Below, piece after piece: positions 32,451 to 43,859 of a stretch of 64,000 bases of DNA. Within the stretch, counting starts at the first letter, position 1. Every line of letters begins with the position of its first letter. Origin of the DNA: Cephalopachus bancanus (taxonomy: Eukaryota > Chordata > Mammalia > Primates > Tarsiidae); assembly GCA_027257055.1 (NCBI GenBank), contig JAPVLO010000322.1, forward strand, positions 496,001-560,000. Reading direction: 5' to 3'. Below the pieces are notes generated by a model. The model had not been told where the DNA came from and searched no databases. It saw only the letters and a program-made list of their open reading frames with translations. The position numbers and the translations under genes are program-made.

Positions 32451-32730
32451 TTTTTTTGAGTTGGAGTCTCACTCTGTCACCCAGACTGGAGTGAAGTGGC
32501 CGCTCCCGGCCACCGCAGCCTCGACCTGCTGGGCTCCGGTGATCCTTCCGCCTCAGCCTTCTGAGTAGCCGGAATTACAGGCATGCGCTACCACGCCCGG
32601 CTGATTTTTTGATTTATTGTAGAGATGAGGTCTCGCTGCCCAGGCGGGTCTCGAACCCGCGGGCTCAGGCAATCCACTCACCTCAGCCTCCCAAAGGCGC
32701 AGGATTACAGGCTGAGCCACCGAGCCCGGC
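32451..32730 (-). mobile_element. Alu, young subfamily, with target duplication
   Basis: Antisense dimer flanked by 15-bp copies 'tcatatagtactttt' (32436-32450 and 32731-32745). Carries the 5-bp left-arm deletion and the perfect B-box hairpin (32644-32660). One of the freshest copies in the window. Confidence 0.96.
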
Positions 32731-32836
32731 TCATATAGTACTTTTGAGAGCAAATTTAGCAAAATATAGGCAAAGTGAAGGAATGTGTATCATCCAGCAG
32801 TTCTAGTCCACTTACCTATCAAAAAACCCTGTTTTG

Positions 32837-33126
32837 GCTGGGCTCAGTGGCTCAGCCTGTAATCCCAGCACTTTGGGAAGCCGAGGCGAATGGATTGCCG
32901 GAGCCTGTGGGTTCAAGACCCACCTGGGCAACTTGGCAAGACCTCATCTCTACAATAAATCAGAAACTAGCCGGGCGTGGTAGTGCGCTCCTGTAGTTCC
33001 AGCTACTTGGAAGGCTGAGGCAGAAGTATCGCCAGAGCCCAGCAGGTGGATGCTGGGGTGGCCATGAGCGTGCCACTGCACTCCAGTCTGGGCGACGGAG
33101 TGAGACTCCAACTCAAAAAAAAAAAA
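32837..33126 (+). mobile_element. Alu
   Basis: Sense dimer 'ggctgggctcagtggctcag' to 'gagactccaactcaaaaaaa', near-young type. Confidence 0.92.
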
Positions 33127-33129
33127 CAA

Positions 33130-33720
33130 ACCTGTTCCATACATGCACAAGGACACATATACACAGATGTTCACTGTAGCGATGAATGTGTTATTCATAC
33201 ATTAGATAATATACTGCAAGTCACAGACAGGTGTGTTGCACAGCTGCAGACATCACCACTCATATTATATACTACATGAATTAGTTAAGATGAACAAACC
33301 AGGTCTCCCTCTATTAACACAGATAGACATCAAAAACAAAGCTTAGTTTTAAAAAAGAAATATAGAAGGAACTATCTGTGTCAAATATAAAGGCATACAA
33401 ACAACAGCACATGTTGTTTATGAATACCTCATCTGCTGTGACTGTCCATTCCCATATACGGGAATGATATACATCAACTCCAGGAGAGTATATACTTCCT
33501 CCCCAGGGGGAGGGGGGAGAGCAAGAAAGTTCACTGCATCCAAAATGTTTTACTTCTTTAAAGAGGGACAGAGGGAGAGAGGAAGGGGTGGGGGGGAGAG
33601 AGAAGGAAACCCTGGAGCAAATATAACAAAATATTAACATCTGTTTAATTCTAAAGGTAACTACATACACAAAGATCTGTCATATACTTTTCTGAGTACC
33701 TGAAATCTGCATAACTAGAA
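33130..33720 (+). mobile_element. L1M-type fragment with G-rich insert
   Basis: 'ccatacatgcacaaggacac', 'ggtctccctctattaacacagatagacatc' and 'ttagttttaaaaaagaaatatagaagg' suggest an old L1 3' end. Purine/G-rich runs at 33505-33525 and 33580-33605 may be secondary. Confidence 0.5.
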
Positions 33721-33779
33721 ACTCAAATTAAAATGAAAAAGAACTCCTTTCATTTAGCTCTTGTTTAGTTCAATTTTTT

Positions 33780-34029
33780 TTTCTGTCGCCCAGGTTGGAC
33801 ACAGCCACCGCAGCTTTCACCTGCAAGGCTCAGGCAATTCTTCAGCCTCAGCCTTCCAAATAGCTGGAAACACAGGCGCCCACAACCACGCCCAGCTAAT
33901 TTTTTGATTTATTGTAGAGACAAGCTTGCCAAGTTGCCCAGGCTGGTCTCAAACCCCTGGGCTCAGGCAATCCTCTCACCTCTGCCTCCCAAAGTGCTGG
34001 GATTATAGGCATGAGCCACCGTGCCCAGT
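33780..34029 (-). mobile_element. Alu with deletions
   Basis: Antisense; the right arm lacks its first block. Flanked by 'tagttcaattttttt' (33765) and 'tagttcagtttttttt' (34029). Confidence 0.88.
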
Positions 34030-34328
34030 TAGTTCAGTTTTTTTTTAATGTGTTAAAAGCATTTTGGAAATCATAAACCTTTATAATACTACCAGTCTCA
34101 TCAGTAGTAGCAAATTTTTAGTCTGAAACTAGCCTCTCATCTCTCTTTCAAATGAATACTCCCCCCTAGAGGCAACAACTGCCACCTATTATACTTCATT
34201 TGCAAGGAGATAGACTATAATGATTATTTTTCTGATTCCCTAACATGGAAAAGTTCTCCTTTGCATTTCTATTTGGATATATGTAGCATGTGTTCTTGGT
34301 GAGAAGAACTAAGAAATGCACAATAATA
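34030..34328. other. Intron stretch, nothing recognised
   Basis: Short unassigned interval between two Alus. Confidence 0.4.
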
Positions 34329-34342
34329 AAAGACTAGAAAAC

Positions 34343-34640
34343 AGCCGGGCTAGGTGGCTCAGCCTGTAATCCCACGCTTTGGGAGGCTGAGGTGAGTGGA
34401 TTGCCTGAGTCCGCGGGTTTGAGACCCACCTGGCCAACTTGGGCGAGAACTCATCGCTACAATAAATCAAAAAATCAGCCGGGCATGGTAGTGCATGCCT
34501 GTAATTCCGGCTACTTGGAAGGCTGAGGCGGAAGGATCACCGGAGCCCAGCAGGTTGAGGCTGCAGTGGCCGGGAGTGGCCACTGCACTCCAGTCTGGGC
34601 GACAGAGTGAGACTCCAACTCAAAAAAAAAAAAAAAAAAA
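34343..34640 (+). mobile_element. Alu, young, with target duplication
   Basis: Dimer 'agccgggctaggtggctcag' to a 24-bp poly(A). Flanked by 'aaagactagaaaac' at 34329-34342 and 34641-34654. Confidence 0.95.
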
Positions 34641-34851
34641 AAAGACTAGAAAACCACAATGAAAGAGATATATCATGCCTTATCTGATGCAAGACAAGGA
34701 GGAAGGGGGCCCTACATAATTCTTCCTAGCTAATAAAAAGCTTTGCAAACATAGAACTACCCCCTCCCCATACCCAAATACTTAGCTAATGTAGGCAAAC
34801 ACAAATCCTTCAAGAACGGCAAAGAAAAGAAATTAGTAGTTAGTTCATTTC

Positions 34852-35150
34852 TTTTTGTTTGGTTTTGTTTTGAGTTGGAGTCTCACTGTGTCACCCAGAC
34901 TGGAGGGCAGTGGCATGCTCACAGCCACCGCAGTCTCGAACGGCTGGGCTCCAGCAATCCTTCCACCTCAGCCTTCCAAATAGCCGGAACCTACAGGCGT
35001 GCACTACCACCCCCGGCTAATTTTTTACTTATTGTAGAGATGAGGTCTTGCCAAGTTGCCGGGTGGGTCTCAAACCCACGGGCTCAGGCAATCCACTCGC
35101 CTCGGCTTCCCAAAGTGCTGGGATTACAGCCTGAGCCACCGAGCCCAGCC
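34852..35150 (-). mobile_element. Alu with target duplication
   Basis: Antisense dimer flanked by 'tagttcatttc' at 34841-34851 and 35151-35161. Confidence 0.94.
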
Positions 35151-35392
35151 TAGTTCATTTCAACTGAGAAAATAGCTCTGGTAGTAGAGGTTCCATCTAA
35201 GATATGGCAAATAGGCATTCATCTGTATAGAAATAGTAGAGAAAAGCAGGTAGCCAATATGCATGCTGAAGACAGATTAGGCAAAGCTGTTTATACCTTT
35301 CCGTAAAACTGGTAACAAGAAAGAGAACGGTGGGGTAGGTCAAAAGTCCTAGAAGTTATAAGGTCCATTAATAATTATAACTATTATTATAG

Positions 35393-35668
35393 TTATGATG
35401 GTTCACACCTGTAATCCCAGCACCTTGGGAGGCAGAGATGAGAGGACTGTGTGAGCCCAGGGATTTGAGACCAGCCTGGACAACTTGGCAAGACCTCATC
35501 TTTACAATAAATCAAAAAATTAGCCGGTTGTGATGGCACACACCTGTGGGTCCAACTACTTAGAAGGCTGAAGCGGAAGCATTGCCTGAGCCCAGCAGGT
35601 TGAGGCTACAGTGGCCATGAGCATGCCCCGTACTCCAATCTGGGTAACACAGAGACCCCAATTCAAAA
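35393..35668 (+). mobile_element. Alu
   Basis: Sense dimer, diverged, 'gatggttcacacctgtaatc' to 'cccaattcaaaaataataac'; both flanks are (ATT)-rich. Confidence 0.88.
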
Positions 35669-35689
35669 ATAATAACATTAATAATTATT

Positions 35690-35945
35690 ATTATAAGAAC
35701 AAGTTGTTAGTAGTAATAGCTGCCAATTGTTGAGTTCATTCTGTGTTCCACCACTGTATCCTACACCTCCCTAAGACTTTAAACCTTCAAGTTATTTTAT
35801 GGTATGTCTCTTCTCACTCCTCTGAATTATACAGTCAACTAAATGGTCGGTATTTAGTTCAATTTTGTATCTTCCACAGACTCTACCTAAGACCTTACTC
35901 ACAGCTGGTCCTCAGTAAAGGTTTGTGGAATTCAATTAAGGAATA
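35690..35945 (+). mobile_element. Possible L2 3' end
   Basis: 'tgttgagttcattctgtgttccaccactg' and 'gctggtcctcagtaaaggtttgtggaattcaattaag' resemble the L2 3' terminus. Confidence 0.45.
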
Positions 35946-35999
35946 TATGTTCCTGCAAACTAAAACCACAAAAAGATATGATTTCATACTCACTGTGAC

Positions 36000-36285
36000 A
36001 GCTATAATCTAAAACAGATAATTATTGGCAAGGATGCAGAAAACAGAAACCCTCATACATTGTTGATTAGAAATGTAAAATGGAACAGCTGCTTTGGAAG
36101 ATAGTTTGGCAGTTTCTTAAAAAGTTAAACATAAACTTACCATACAATTTAGCAATGCTATTCTTAGGTATGTACACAAGAAAAATGAAAACATAAACCC
36201 CACACTAAGACTGGTATGCAAATATCCATATAAACATTATAATAGCAAAAATGGGAAAGCAGCCCAAATGTCTATCAATTGCTTC
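36000..36285 (+). mobile_element. L1M-type fragment
   Basis: 'ggcaaggatgcagaaaacag', 'ggaagatagtttggcagtttcttaaaaagttaaacataaacttaccata', 'gcagcccaaatgtctatcaa', the standard order of old L1 3' ends. Confidence 0.85.
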
Positions 36286-36289
36286 ATAC

Positions 36290-36565
36290 AAGGGGGACCC
36301 TCCACCACAAAAAATCAGAATTATTTTTTGGAGGGCGGGTCCCTTGTGGTACAGGCTTGCTCCACTAGGCAAGTGTTTGAGGAATCCATCAGCATAAGTG
36401 TACTAGCTAGCGTTGTTGTGAGAGGTTGTGTTTGACTTCAGTGAATTTTCTTTTTGGGGGGAGATTCTTTCAGTGCATCTGCCCATTTCATGATGGGTGA
36501 TTTACAAGCACACTTGCCCATACTGTGCTGAATGTTCAGCAGTTTTTGATAAAAAATGGCAGGAC
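36290..36565 (+). mobile_element. Probable mariner-type DNA transposon remnant
   Basis: Begins with an imperfect hairpin ('gggggaccctccaccac' with 'tggagggcgggtccc') and continues to 'gaatgttcagcagtttttgataaaaaatggc', which translates to VQQFLIKNG, like the REFLAKN region of mariner transposases. It abuts an L1M fragment and is cut by an Alu. Family assignment is from memory and uncertain. Confidence 0.4.
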
Positions 36566-36566
36566 A

Positions 36567-36863
36567 GGTCAGGTGCAGTGGCTCATGCCTATAATCCCAA
36601 TACTTTGGGAGGCCGAGGCAAGAGGATTGCCTGAGCCCACAGATTTGAGATCAGTCTGGGCAACTTGGTGAGCCCTCATCTCTACAATAAATAAAAAAAT
36701 TAGCTGGGAGTGATGGCCATGTACCTATAATTCCAGCTACTTGGAAGGCTGACGTGAAAGAATTACCTGAGCCCAGCAGGTCAAGGCTACGGTGGCCAGG
36801 AGCGTGCCACTGCACTCCAGTCTGGGCAATGGAGTGAGATGCCAACTCAAAAAAAAAAAAAAA
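36567..36863 (+). mobile_element. Alu
   Basis: Sense dimer 'ggtcaggtgcagtggctcat' to 'gatgccaactcaaaaaaaaa'. Confidence 0.92.
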
Positions 36864-37063
36864 GAAAAAACCTGGTAGCCCTTAGGCTGTGGTCAATAAA
36901 TATGTAGAGAATTGGTTCCCAGGAGAAACAGAATTTCAGGCCTGGGACAGAAAATATACAAAAAGTGTGTGGAATATCTCATTACACAAGAAATAAAGGA
37001 AATTATCAAAGACTTCTAGGGTCATGCCAAAGGATTCAGAGTCAATTTGATAGACTCTTATTA

Positions 37064-37545
37064 GCCGGGCATGGTAGCTCACACCTGGAATCCCAGCGCT
37101 CTGGGAGGCCGAGGCAAGAGGATTGCCTGAGTCCAGGGGTTCGAGATCAGACTGGCCAACTTGGCAAGACCTCATCTCTACAATAAATCAAAAAATCAGC
37201 CGGGCGTGGTAGCGCATGCCTGTAATTCTGGCTACATGGAAGGCTGAGGCGGAAGGATCACCGGAGCCCAGCAGGTCGAGGTTGCGGTGGCCGGGGCGGC
37301 TACTGCACTCCAGTCTGGGTGACAGAGCGAGACTCCAACTCAAAAAAAAAGAGGAAATTAGCTGGGCATGGTGGTGCACACCTGTGGTCTGAGCTACTTG
37401 AAAGGCTGAGGTGGAAGGATCATCTGAGCCCAACAGGTCAAGGCTGAGGGGGGCGTCAGCATGCCACTGCACTCTAGCCTAGGCAATAGACTGAGACTCC
37501 TACTCAAAAAAAAAAAAAGAAAGAAAAGAAAAAGAAAGAAAGGCT
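37064..37545 (+). mobile_element. Alu trimer (left arm plus two right arms)
   Basis: Left arm 37064-37182, first right arm 37196-37350 of young type ('caccggagcccagcagg'), then a second right arm 37355-37520 of older type, ending in a (GAAA)n tail. Three monomers in one orientation. Confidence 0.85.
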
Positions 37546-38286
37546 CTTACTGGCCAAATATTACACTGTTTGAATGTTAGGAAGAATGATAACTATATTT
37601 TATTGGAACACATTAAGTCTTAAAACTCCATGAGTCTTAGCCATTGCCTTGCTAAGTTATGGTGTGGTCATGTGCTCTTTGAGCTATGGCCAGGTCATGT
37701 TTTCTGGCTTTGGCTCCCTCCCCTACCTTAGGGAGGTGACTCTCCTCTTTCTCTCTCTTTCTAATTTAGTTTTGAAATAAACTATATTTCCAAATCCAAA
37801 ACAAAACAACTCCATGAGTTTTGGTTTTTTTTAAATCCATGAGTCATGGTGACACACACACACAAAAGGATTTTCCTTCTTAGGCAAAAAAAAAAAAAAA
37901 AAAAGCGCAACAAAGAAACATTCATTTGGCCACCTATGGAGAATTCTTAGGACACCAACTAAATGTTCTGAAAAGTGGCAAATACAGAGAAAGATAGGAA
38001 CATTTATCTTGCCTTTCCTGTGGAAACTACCCACAGGGTAGTTGAGATGAAGTTCTTCTTTATAGAAGTACTTTATTAAGAGAAGAAGGAATAACAGACT
38101 TATGATATCACCATTTTGCAACCTCTATTGAAACAATGGAACTAGCAACGATTATCAGAAGCTGCTGAAACTAAGAGCTGACAGGGAATATGTAACAGAT
38201 GGATTACGCTGATAACAAATTTCAGGGAGGACAAGAAGGAATAAACTTAATGCCATATGTGAACCTTGTTTGGATTCTGATTCAAA
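37546..38286. other. Intron stretch, nothing recognised
   Basis: Unassigned, with (CA)6 at 37854 and an 18-bp poly(A) at 37888. Confidence 0.4.
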
Positions 38287-38301
38287 CCAACTATTTTTCT
38301 T

Positions 38302-38583
38302 TTTTTTTTGAGTTGGAGTCTCTGTCACCCAGGCTGGAGTGTAGTGGCATGCTCATGACCACTGCAGCCTCAACCTGCTGGGCTCAAGAGAAACTTCTGC
38401 CTCAGCCTTCCAAGTAGCTGGAACTACAGGCATGTGCTACCACACCCAGCGTATTTTTTATTTATTGTAGAGATGAGGTCTCACTAAGTTGCCCAGGCTG
38501 GTCTCAAACGTGTGGGCTCAGGCAGTCCTCTCACCTTGGCTTCCCAAAGTGCTGGGATTACAGGCTGAGCTACTGTGCCTGGC
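38302..38583 (-). mobile_element. Alu with perfect target duplication
   Basis: Antisense dimer flanked by 'ccaactatttttctt' at 38287-38301 and 38584-38598. Confidence 0.95.
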
Positions 38584-38639
38584 CCAACTATTTTTCTTAA
38601 ATAAGATAATTAAATGTTTATAAATGAACACAGATCAGA

Positions 38640-38915
38640 TTATTTGATGATTTTAAGAAATTAATTTCTGAGGTGTTGATATTATTGTGGCTTGCTTGAA
38701 CAAAGAGACCTTATCTTTCAGAGATACACACTGAAATATCTACAGATACAATTATATAAAGTCTGGAATTTCCTTCAAAATAACCTGAGGGTTGAGGAGT
38801 GGATCGGGATACAAATAAATTAATATTGGCCAGGAGTTAATAATCACTGAGTTAAGTGGTGCGCACATGGTACTTCTTCATAAATTTCCTCTACCTTTAT
38901 AAATGTTTGAATTTT
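38640..38915 (+). mobile_element. L1M-type 3' end
   Basis: 'cagatacaattatataaagtctggaatttccttcaaaataacctgaggg', 'ggccaggagttaataatcac', 'ttgaatttttcataacac'; an old L1 3' UTR. It provides the target for the Alu series that follows. Confidence 0.6.
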
Positions 38916-38924
38916 TCATAACAC

Positions 38925-39203
38925 TTTTTTTTTTTTTTTAAGTTAGAGTCTCACTCTATTGCTCAGGCTGGGATGCATTGGCATACTCACAGCCTCGACC
39001 TGCTGCGCTCAGGCGATCCTTCCACTTCAGCCTTCTAAGTAGCTGGAATTACACGTGTGCACCACCCATGCCCAGCTAATTTCCTTTGGATTTATTATAG
39101 AGACGAGGTCTCGCCATGTTGCCCAGGCTGGTCTCAAACCCATGGGCTCAGGCAATCCTCTCACCTCCACCTCCCAAAGTGCTGGCATGGATACTGCGCA
39201 CAG
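38925..39203 (-). mobile_element. Alu, first of three in series
   Basis: Antisense dimer between 'tcataacac' (38916-38924) and 'ccacaacac' (39204-39212). Confidence 0.9.
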
Positions 39204-39212
39204 CCACAACAC

Positions 39213-39522
39213 TTTTTTTTGAGTTGGAGCCTCACTCTGTTGCACAGGATAGAGTACAGTGGCACACTCATGGCCACTGCAGCCTCGACCTGCTGGACTC
39301 AGGTGATCTTTTCACCTCAGCCTTCCAAGTAGCTAGAACAATAGGCAGGTACCAACACACCCAGCTAATTTTTTGACTTATTGTGGAAACAAGGTCTCGC
39401 CAAGTTGCCCAGACTGGTCTTAAATCCCTGAGTGCAGGCAGCAATCCTCTCGCCTTCACCTCCCAAAGTGCTGGGGATATAGGAAGTGCTGAGGATATAG
39501 GTGTGAGCCACTGTGCCCAGTG
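39213..39522 (-). mobile_element. Alu, second of three in series
   Basis: Antisense dimer between 'ccacaacac' and 'tcataaca' (39523-39530). Contains a local 16-bp-like duplication ('agtgctggggatatagga' / 'agtgctgaggatatagg') at 39469-39500. Confidence 0.9.
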
Positions 39523-39530
39523 TCATAACA

Positions 39531-39826
39531 AAAAAAAATTTTTTTTGAGTCTAAGTCTCACTCCGTCACCCAGGCTGGAATGCAGTGACACTCACAGTCA
39601 CTGCAGCCTCAACATGCTGGGATCAGGTAATCCTTCTGCCTCAGCCTTCCAAGTAGCTGGAACTACAGGCGCACACCACTACACCCAGCTAATTTTTTGA
39701 TTTTTTTGTAGAGACGAGGTCTCACCAAGTTACCCAGGCTGGTTTCAAACCCCTGGGCTCAGGCAATCCTCTCACCTCAGCCTCCCAAAGTGCTGAGATT
39801 ATAGGCTTGAGTCACTGCACCCAGTC
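39531..39826 (-). mobile_element. Alu, third of three in series
   Basis: Antisense dimer between 'tcataaca' (39523-39530) and 'tcataaca' (39827-39834). Confidence 0.9.
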
Positions 39827-40093
39827 TCATAACAAATTTTTAAAGAGAAAAAAACATTTTTTTGAAGAATCTGTTCAGAAAAAGAAACACTCCATTATCC
39901 CCATTATCTCTGTCCCAGAAAAGTTTTAAATAATCAATTTAATTTTCATTTCTTGGCCTCCATCTTTCTCTTTTCAAGAGATTTTGTTGCCAGGTAAATA
40001 GAGATACAGTAAATAAACTCTCTTTAACTCATGCCTAGGAGACTACAATGGACACTCAAAGAGTGGCTAAAAAACAAACAAAAAAGTTTCTCA

Positions 40094-40120
40094 AAAAAAA
40101 AAAAAAAAAAAAAAAAAAAC
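40094..40120. repeat. Poly(A) tract
   Basis: About 27 A in front of an Alu; probably an expanded A-rich target or a lost tail. Confidence 0.9.
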
Positions 40121-40408
40121 CAGCCAGGTTCAGTGGCTCAGCCTGTAATTGGAAGGCTGAGGTGAGTGGATTGCCTGAGCCGGCGGGTTCGAGACCCACC
40201 TGGGCAACTTGGTGAGACCTCATCTCTACAATAAATCAAAAACTAGCCAGGCGTGGTAGCACATGTCTGTAGCTCCTGCTACTTGGAAGGCTGAGGTGGA
40301 AGGATTGCCGGAGCCCAGCAGGTCGAGGCTGCAGTGGCCGGGAGTGGCCACTGCACTCCAGTCTGGGTGACAGAGTGAGACTCCAACTCAAAAACAAAAC
40401 AAAACCCT
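40121..40408 (+). mobile_element. Alu with short left-arm deletion
   Basis: Sense dimer lacking 'cccagcactttggg' ('cctgtaattggaaggctgag'), otherwise young type with 'gccggcgggttcgagaccc'. Confidence 0.9.
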
Positions 40409-41514
40409 TTTTTTGTAAGAATTCCAAGGGGTTAACTCTAGTTCCCCACGAAAGTTCAACGAAGTTCTTATTCCCATCCTGCCAGAGCACACTTGCCAAA
40501 TTCATATTCTTGGTTATCTCCATAATGAAAGCTTGCCTGAGAACACCCCATGGTTCCACAAAAATCCATGCTACCTTTGTACATTTTTAACCCTACCCAT
40601 GCTGAAGACCGCCAGCCCTGGCTCCAAACCAGAGCCCCAAGAAATAAGCCTATGCTCTCAGATGTCTCTGGGTCTCAGGAATTCTGGAACACCTGCTATT
40701 CTATATACAAACAGCAAGTGGCGCTAACTCCCCAGCTTGGATGTCATACTGGTTTCATCCCTGGAGTCAATACCTTGTCTTCTTTTTCTACCTGCTGAGG
40801 GAGTATTCCTTCTAATCCATCAGCCTAGTGTGCAGCAATTGGGTATAAGAGAGCTGTCTGATAAACAGATTTGTTTGGCTGCACTAAAAGTGATTTAAAA
40901 GAATAATATTTTTATACAAGTAAGGCTATAATTAAGGATTTGCCTTCTGAGGAAGACGAAGGCCATCTGACCCTGTGAATATTCTTCCAGATGCCACTGC
41001 CCTTGAGTGTGATGGCTGCTACAAGGCTGTCCTTGCTAGCACGTACACAAACCCAGCTACTAAGGTGCTGCAATTAACTATGTTTAAACATCAATGGAGA
41101 TGAGAAGTCTATATCAAAGCAGGTTTATGAATCTTCTCTACACTCTTCTCAAGTATCAAAACCAACATCTCTTCCCAACCTTCATATTCTGAGTCCCTTA
41201 AGAGCCTCATTTTGACTTCGATGTGCAGACAGACTGCTGATGACAGGGCCAGACTGCTTATGACAGGACCAAACCACAAAAGGGTGAACTCCCCCACCCC
41301 AACCCACTTCATTAAGCAAATAATTAGAAAGCTCTGGGTTTAGGCTACAGCAGCTTGTCTCCAGTCTAAATCTTAATTTTCCTTTCAAACTCCTATCCAC
41401 CTTTGTTCACTGCCAAATACAGAGAAGGAAGACTCAATGCTGCCTGTGGAAAGCAGTACAACTTTTTAGGCTATGTCCAAACCAAGCAGAAAACCCAAAC
41501 TTCACACACTCTAC
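40409..41514. other. Intron stretch, nothing recognised
   Basis: 1.1 kb without a named repeat, directly downstream of the last CH1 exon. No exon seen. Confidence 0.4.
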
Positions 41515-41607
41515 CTGGAAGTGCAAAATAATGGTCCAGATCAGGCCCAGGGTCAGCTTGGGGTTGCCATCTGTGATGTCATCATTGCGAATATTCACAA
41601 GTTTCAC
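41515..41607 (-). CDS. MACF1: MACF1 coding exon, C-terminal part of CH1
   Basis: 93 bp, 31 codons, phase 0/0; acceptor ttcag, donor gtagag on the minus strand. It encodes [20 protein letters not shown] then [11 protein letters not shown]. The motifs [28 protein letters not shown] mark the second half of CH1 in spectrin-type actin-binding domains. The next constitutive exon is 27.7 kb away at 13853, with the alternative first exon in between. Confidence 0.98.
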
Positions 41608-41719
41608 CTGAAAAAGAAACAAAAGCCAGTCTCAGAGCTCTGGGACTTCCTATTAAATTTGATTTTTTACATAATTTCATTATTTACTAATAGTTAAATT
41701 GATTTTTTTCTGAGTTTTA

Positions 41720-42262
41720 ACACATGTATAGATTTGTGTAACCTCCACCACAAAACAGTTCCACCACTGCAAAAAGGTCTCTTGAGCGGCCTCTACCTCC
41801 AACTCCCAACAATCACTGATCTGATCCTGGTCCCTAGTTTTGCTTTTCCCAGAATGTCATACAAATGGAATCATACAGTATGTGACATTTTTATACTGCC
41901 TTTTGCCCCCTACTTACCATAATGCCCTTGAGATACCCATCCAAGTCATTGCATGTATTAATACTTCGCTCATTTTTATCACTCAGTAGTATTCCATTGT
42001 ATAAATATACTACACTTTGTTTATTCATTCATTCACTGAAAGGAATGTGGGTTATTTCTAGTTTTGGCAATTACGAATAAAGTTTCTATATTAATGTACA
42101 AGTTTCTGGGTGAACATAGTAATTTCTCTAGGGTATATTTCCAGGAGTGGGATTGCAGGGTCATATGGCATATGTTTAGCTTTGTAAGAAACTACCAATC
42201 TATTTTTCAGAGTGGCTATACCATTTTGCATTCCCACCAGGAAAGCAACCTTGCAAGTACAA
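41720..42262 (-). mobile_element. L1M-type LINE, 3' part
   Basis: Antisense, long and clear: 'cccagaatgtcatacaaatggaatcatacagtatg', 'ctcagtagtattccattgta', 'ggagtgggattgcagggtcatatgg', 'gtggctataccattttgcattcccaccag'. Confidence 0.9.
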
Positions 42263-42572
42263 GGTATTGTGAGTTGCTTTTAATTAAGTCATCAGAGCCC
42301 TGGCATTTTCTTTTGAGATTTCTTTTTTTTTTTTTTTTTGGTGAGAGAGATGCCTCTTCTCCCTCCCCAGTCTTTACCTGCTCCCACCTCCATTTTTCCT
42401 CCTTTGTCACTGATAGCCATACCTGCCATGGTTCCCATAGCATCTGCTTTACTCCTAAAATTTCATTCCAACAACAGCCATGTACACAGACACACAGGTC
42501 CTCACTGCCAGGGTGACCAACTGCACCAGTGTGCTGGAAACAGGAATTTCCTGTGATGTAGGACTTTACAAC

Positions 42573-42682
42573 TGGTCTTGCCAAGTTGCCCAGGCTGGTA
42601 TCGAACCCCTAAGCCCAGGCAATCCTCTCACCTCCGCCTCCCAAAGTGCTGGGATTACAGGCGTGAGCCACTGCACCCAGCC
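42573..42682 (-). mobile_element. Alu left monomer fragment
   Basis: Antisense left arm only: 'gccaagttgcccaggctggt' to 'gtgagccactgcacccagcc'. Confidence 0.85.
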
Positions 42683-43284
42683 AGAATTCAGTTTTTCCAG
42701 TCACTAATCACTATGACCACAGTTGGTAGGTTCGCAGTACCAGCCAAGCCCTGTTAGCTCCACCTCTGTCAGCTTTACCCTTTCATTGTGATGTCTACCT
42801 CCCTTGGACAAACCACCTTCCAATCTCTGTTAACCTTTTCCTCGATGACTTCAGCACCTAATTCCTATTCTCTTTTCCTACCTCCTCATCCATCATCTTT
42901 CTTTGCAACTTTAGCACTCACGTTGATGTCTCAAATATTACCCTACCAGCACAAGCCTTCTCAATTCTGGTAACTTTCATTTTTCCCTACTTTGGTCACC
43001 TGCACAGCAACAGTGTGGACCTTACCATTACCAAGATCTGCTCTAAAGAGCCCCCCGCCTTTCTATGAGAGTCCACTCTCCTTACCTGCCCACATTTCCA
43101 CTCTACCATAGCAACCAAATCTAATTTTTGTCTTTACTTAGACTTCTAGCAAATCAATTCTTCTCATTTACCTTGCCCATTAAGGCCCTCTGGAGTTTCC
43201 TCTAGCTCCACACATGGGCATCTCAATGCTGCTTTCCTCCAGTACCCTAAACACCACAGCAGCCTCTGCTTCTCCTACCACTTT
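42683..43284. other. Pyrimidine-rich intron stretch, possible ancient LINE
   Basis: C/T-rich on the plus strand with 'tttcctcgatgacttcagca', which could be the FLxDF region of an old L2/CR1-type endonuclease. Too diverged to assign. Confidence 0.3.
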
Positions 43285-43470
43285 TCATTTATTAACTTAC
43301 TTCAACAAATATTTATTAAGTGCCAATTACAGATCATTTGTTATGACAGGTAAAGGTAAAATATTAAGTAAGGTCATGTTCCCTGTCCTCACAGAGCCTA
43401 CAGTACACTGGAGCAAAGAGAGAAATAACAATAAAGTAACAAATGTTATATGGTAAGTAACGTGTTATGA
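43285..43470 (-). mobile_element. L2 LINE, 3' end
   Basis: Antisense L2: 'acttcaacaaatatttattaagtgcc', 'gttccctgtcctcacagagcctacagt'. Confidence 0.7.
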
Positions 43471-43530
43471 GAGCACACAGAAAGATAATTTCTCAAGTTA
43501 ATGAGAACTGCTGATAAGAGTGATAAAAAT

Positions 43531-43830
43531 GGGTCTGGGTACGGTGGCTCATGCCCTATAATAATCCCAGCACTTTGGGAGGCTGAGGTGAAAGGACTAT
43601 CTGAGTTCATGGGTTCGAGACAGCCTGGGTAACTTGGCGAGACCACATCTCTACAATAAGTCAAAAAATTAGCCAGGCGTGGTGGTGCTTGCCTGTAGTT
43701 CCAGCTACTTAGAAGGCTGAGGCGGAAGGATCACCTGAGCCCAGCAGGTCTAGGCTGCAGTGGCCGTGAGTGTGCCACTGCACTCCAACCTGGGCGACAG
43801 AGTGAGACTCCAACTCAAAAAACAAAACAA
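43531..43830 (+). mobile_element. Alu
   Basis: Sense dimer 'gtctgggtacggtggctcat' to 'gagactccaactcaaaaaac', with a (CAAAA)n tail. Confidence 0.93.
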
Positions 43831-43859
43831 AACAGTAACAAAAAACAACTGACTCCAAA

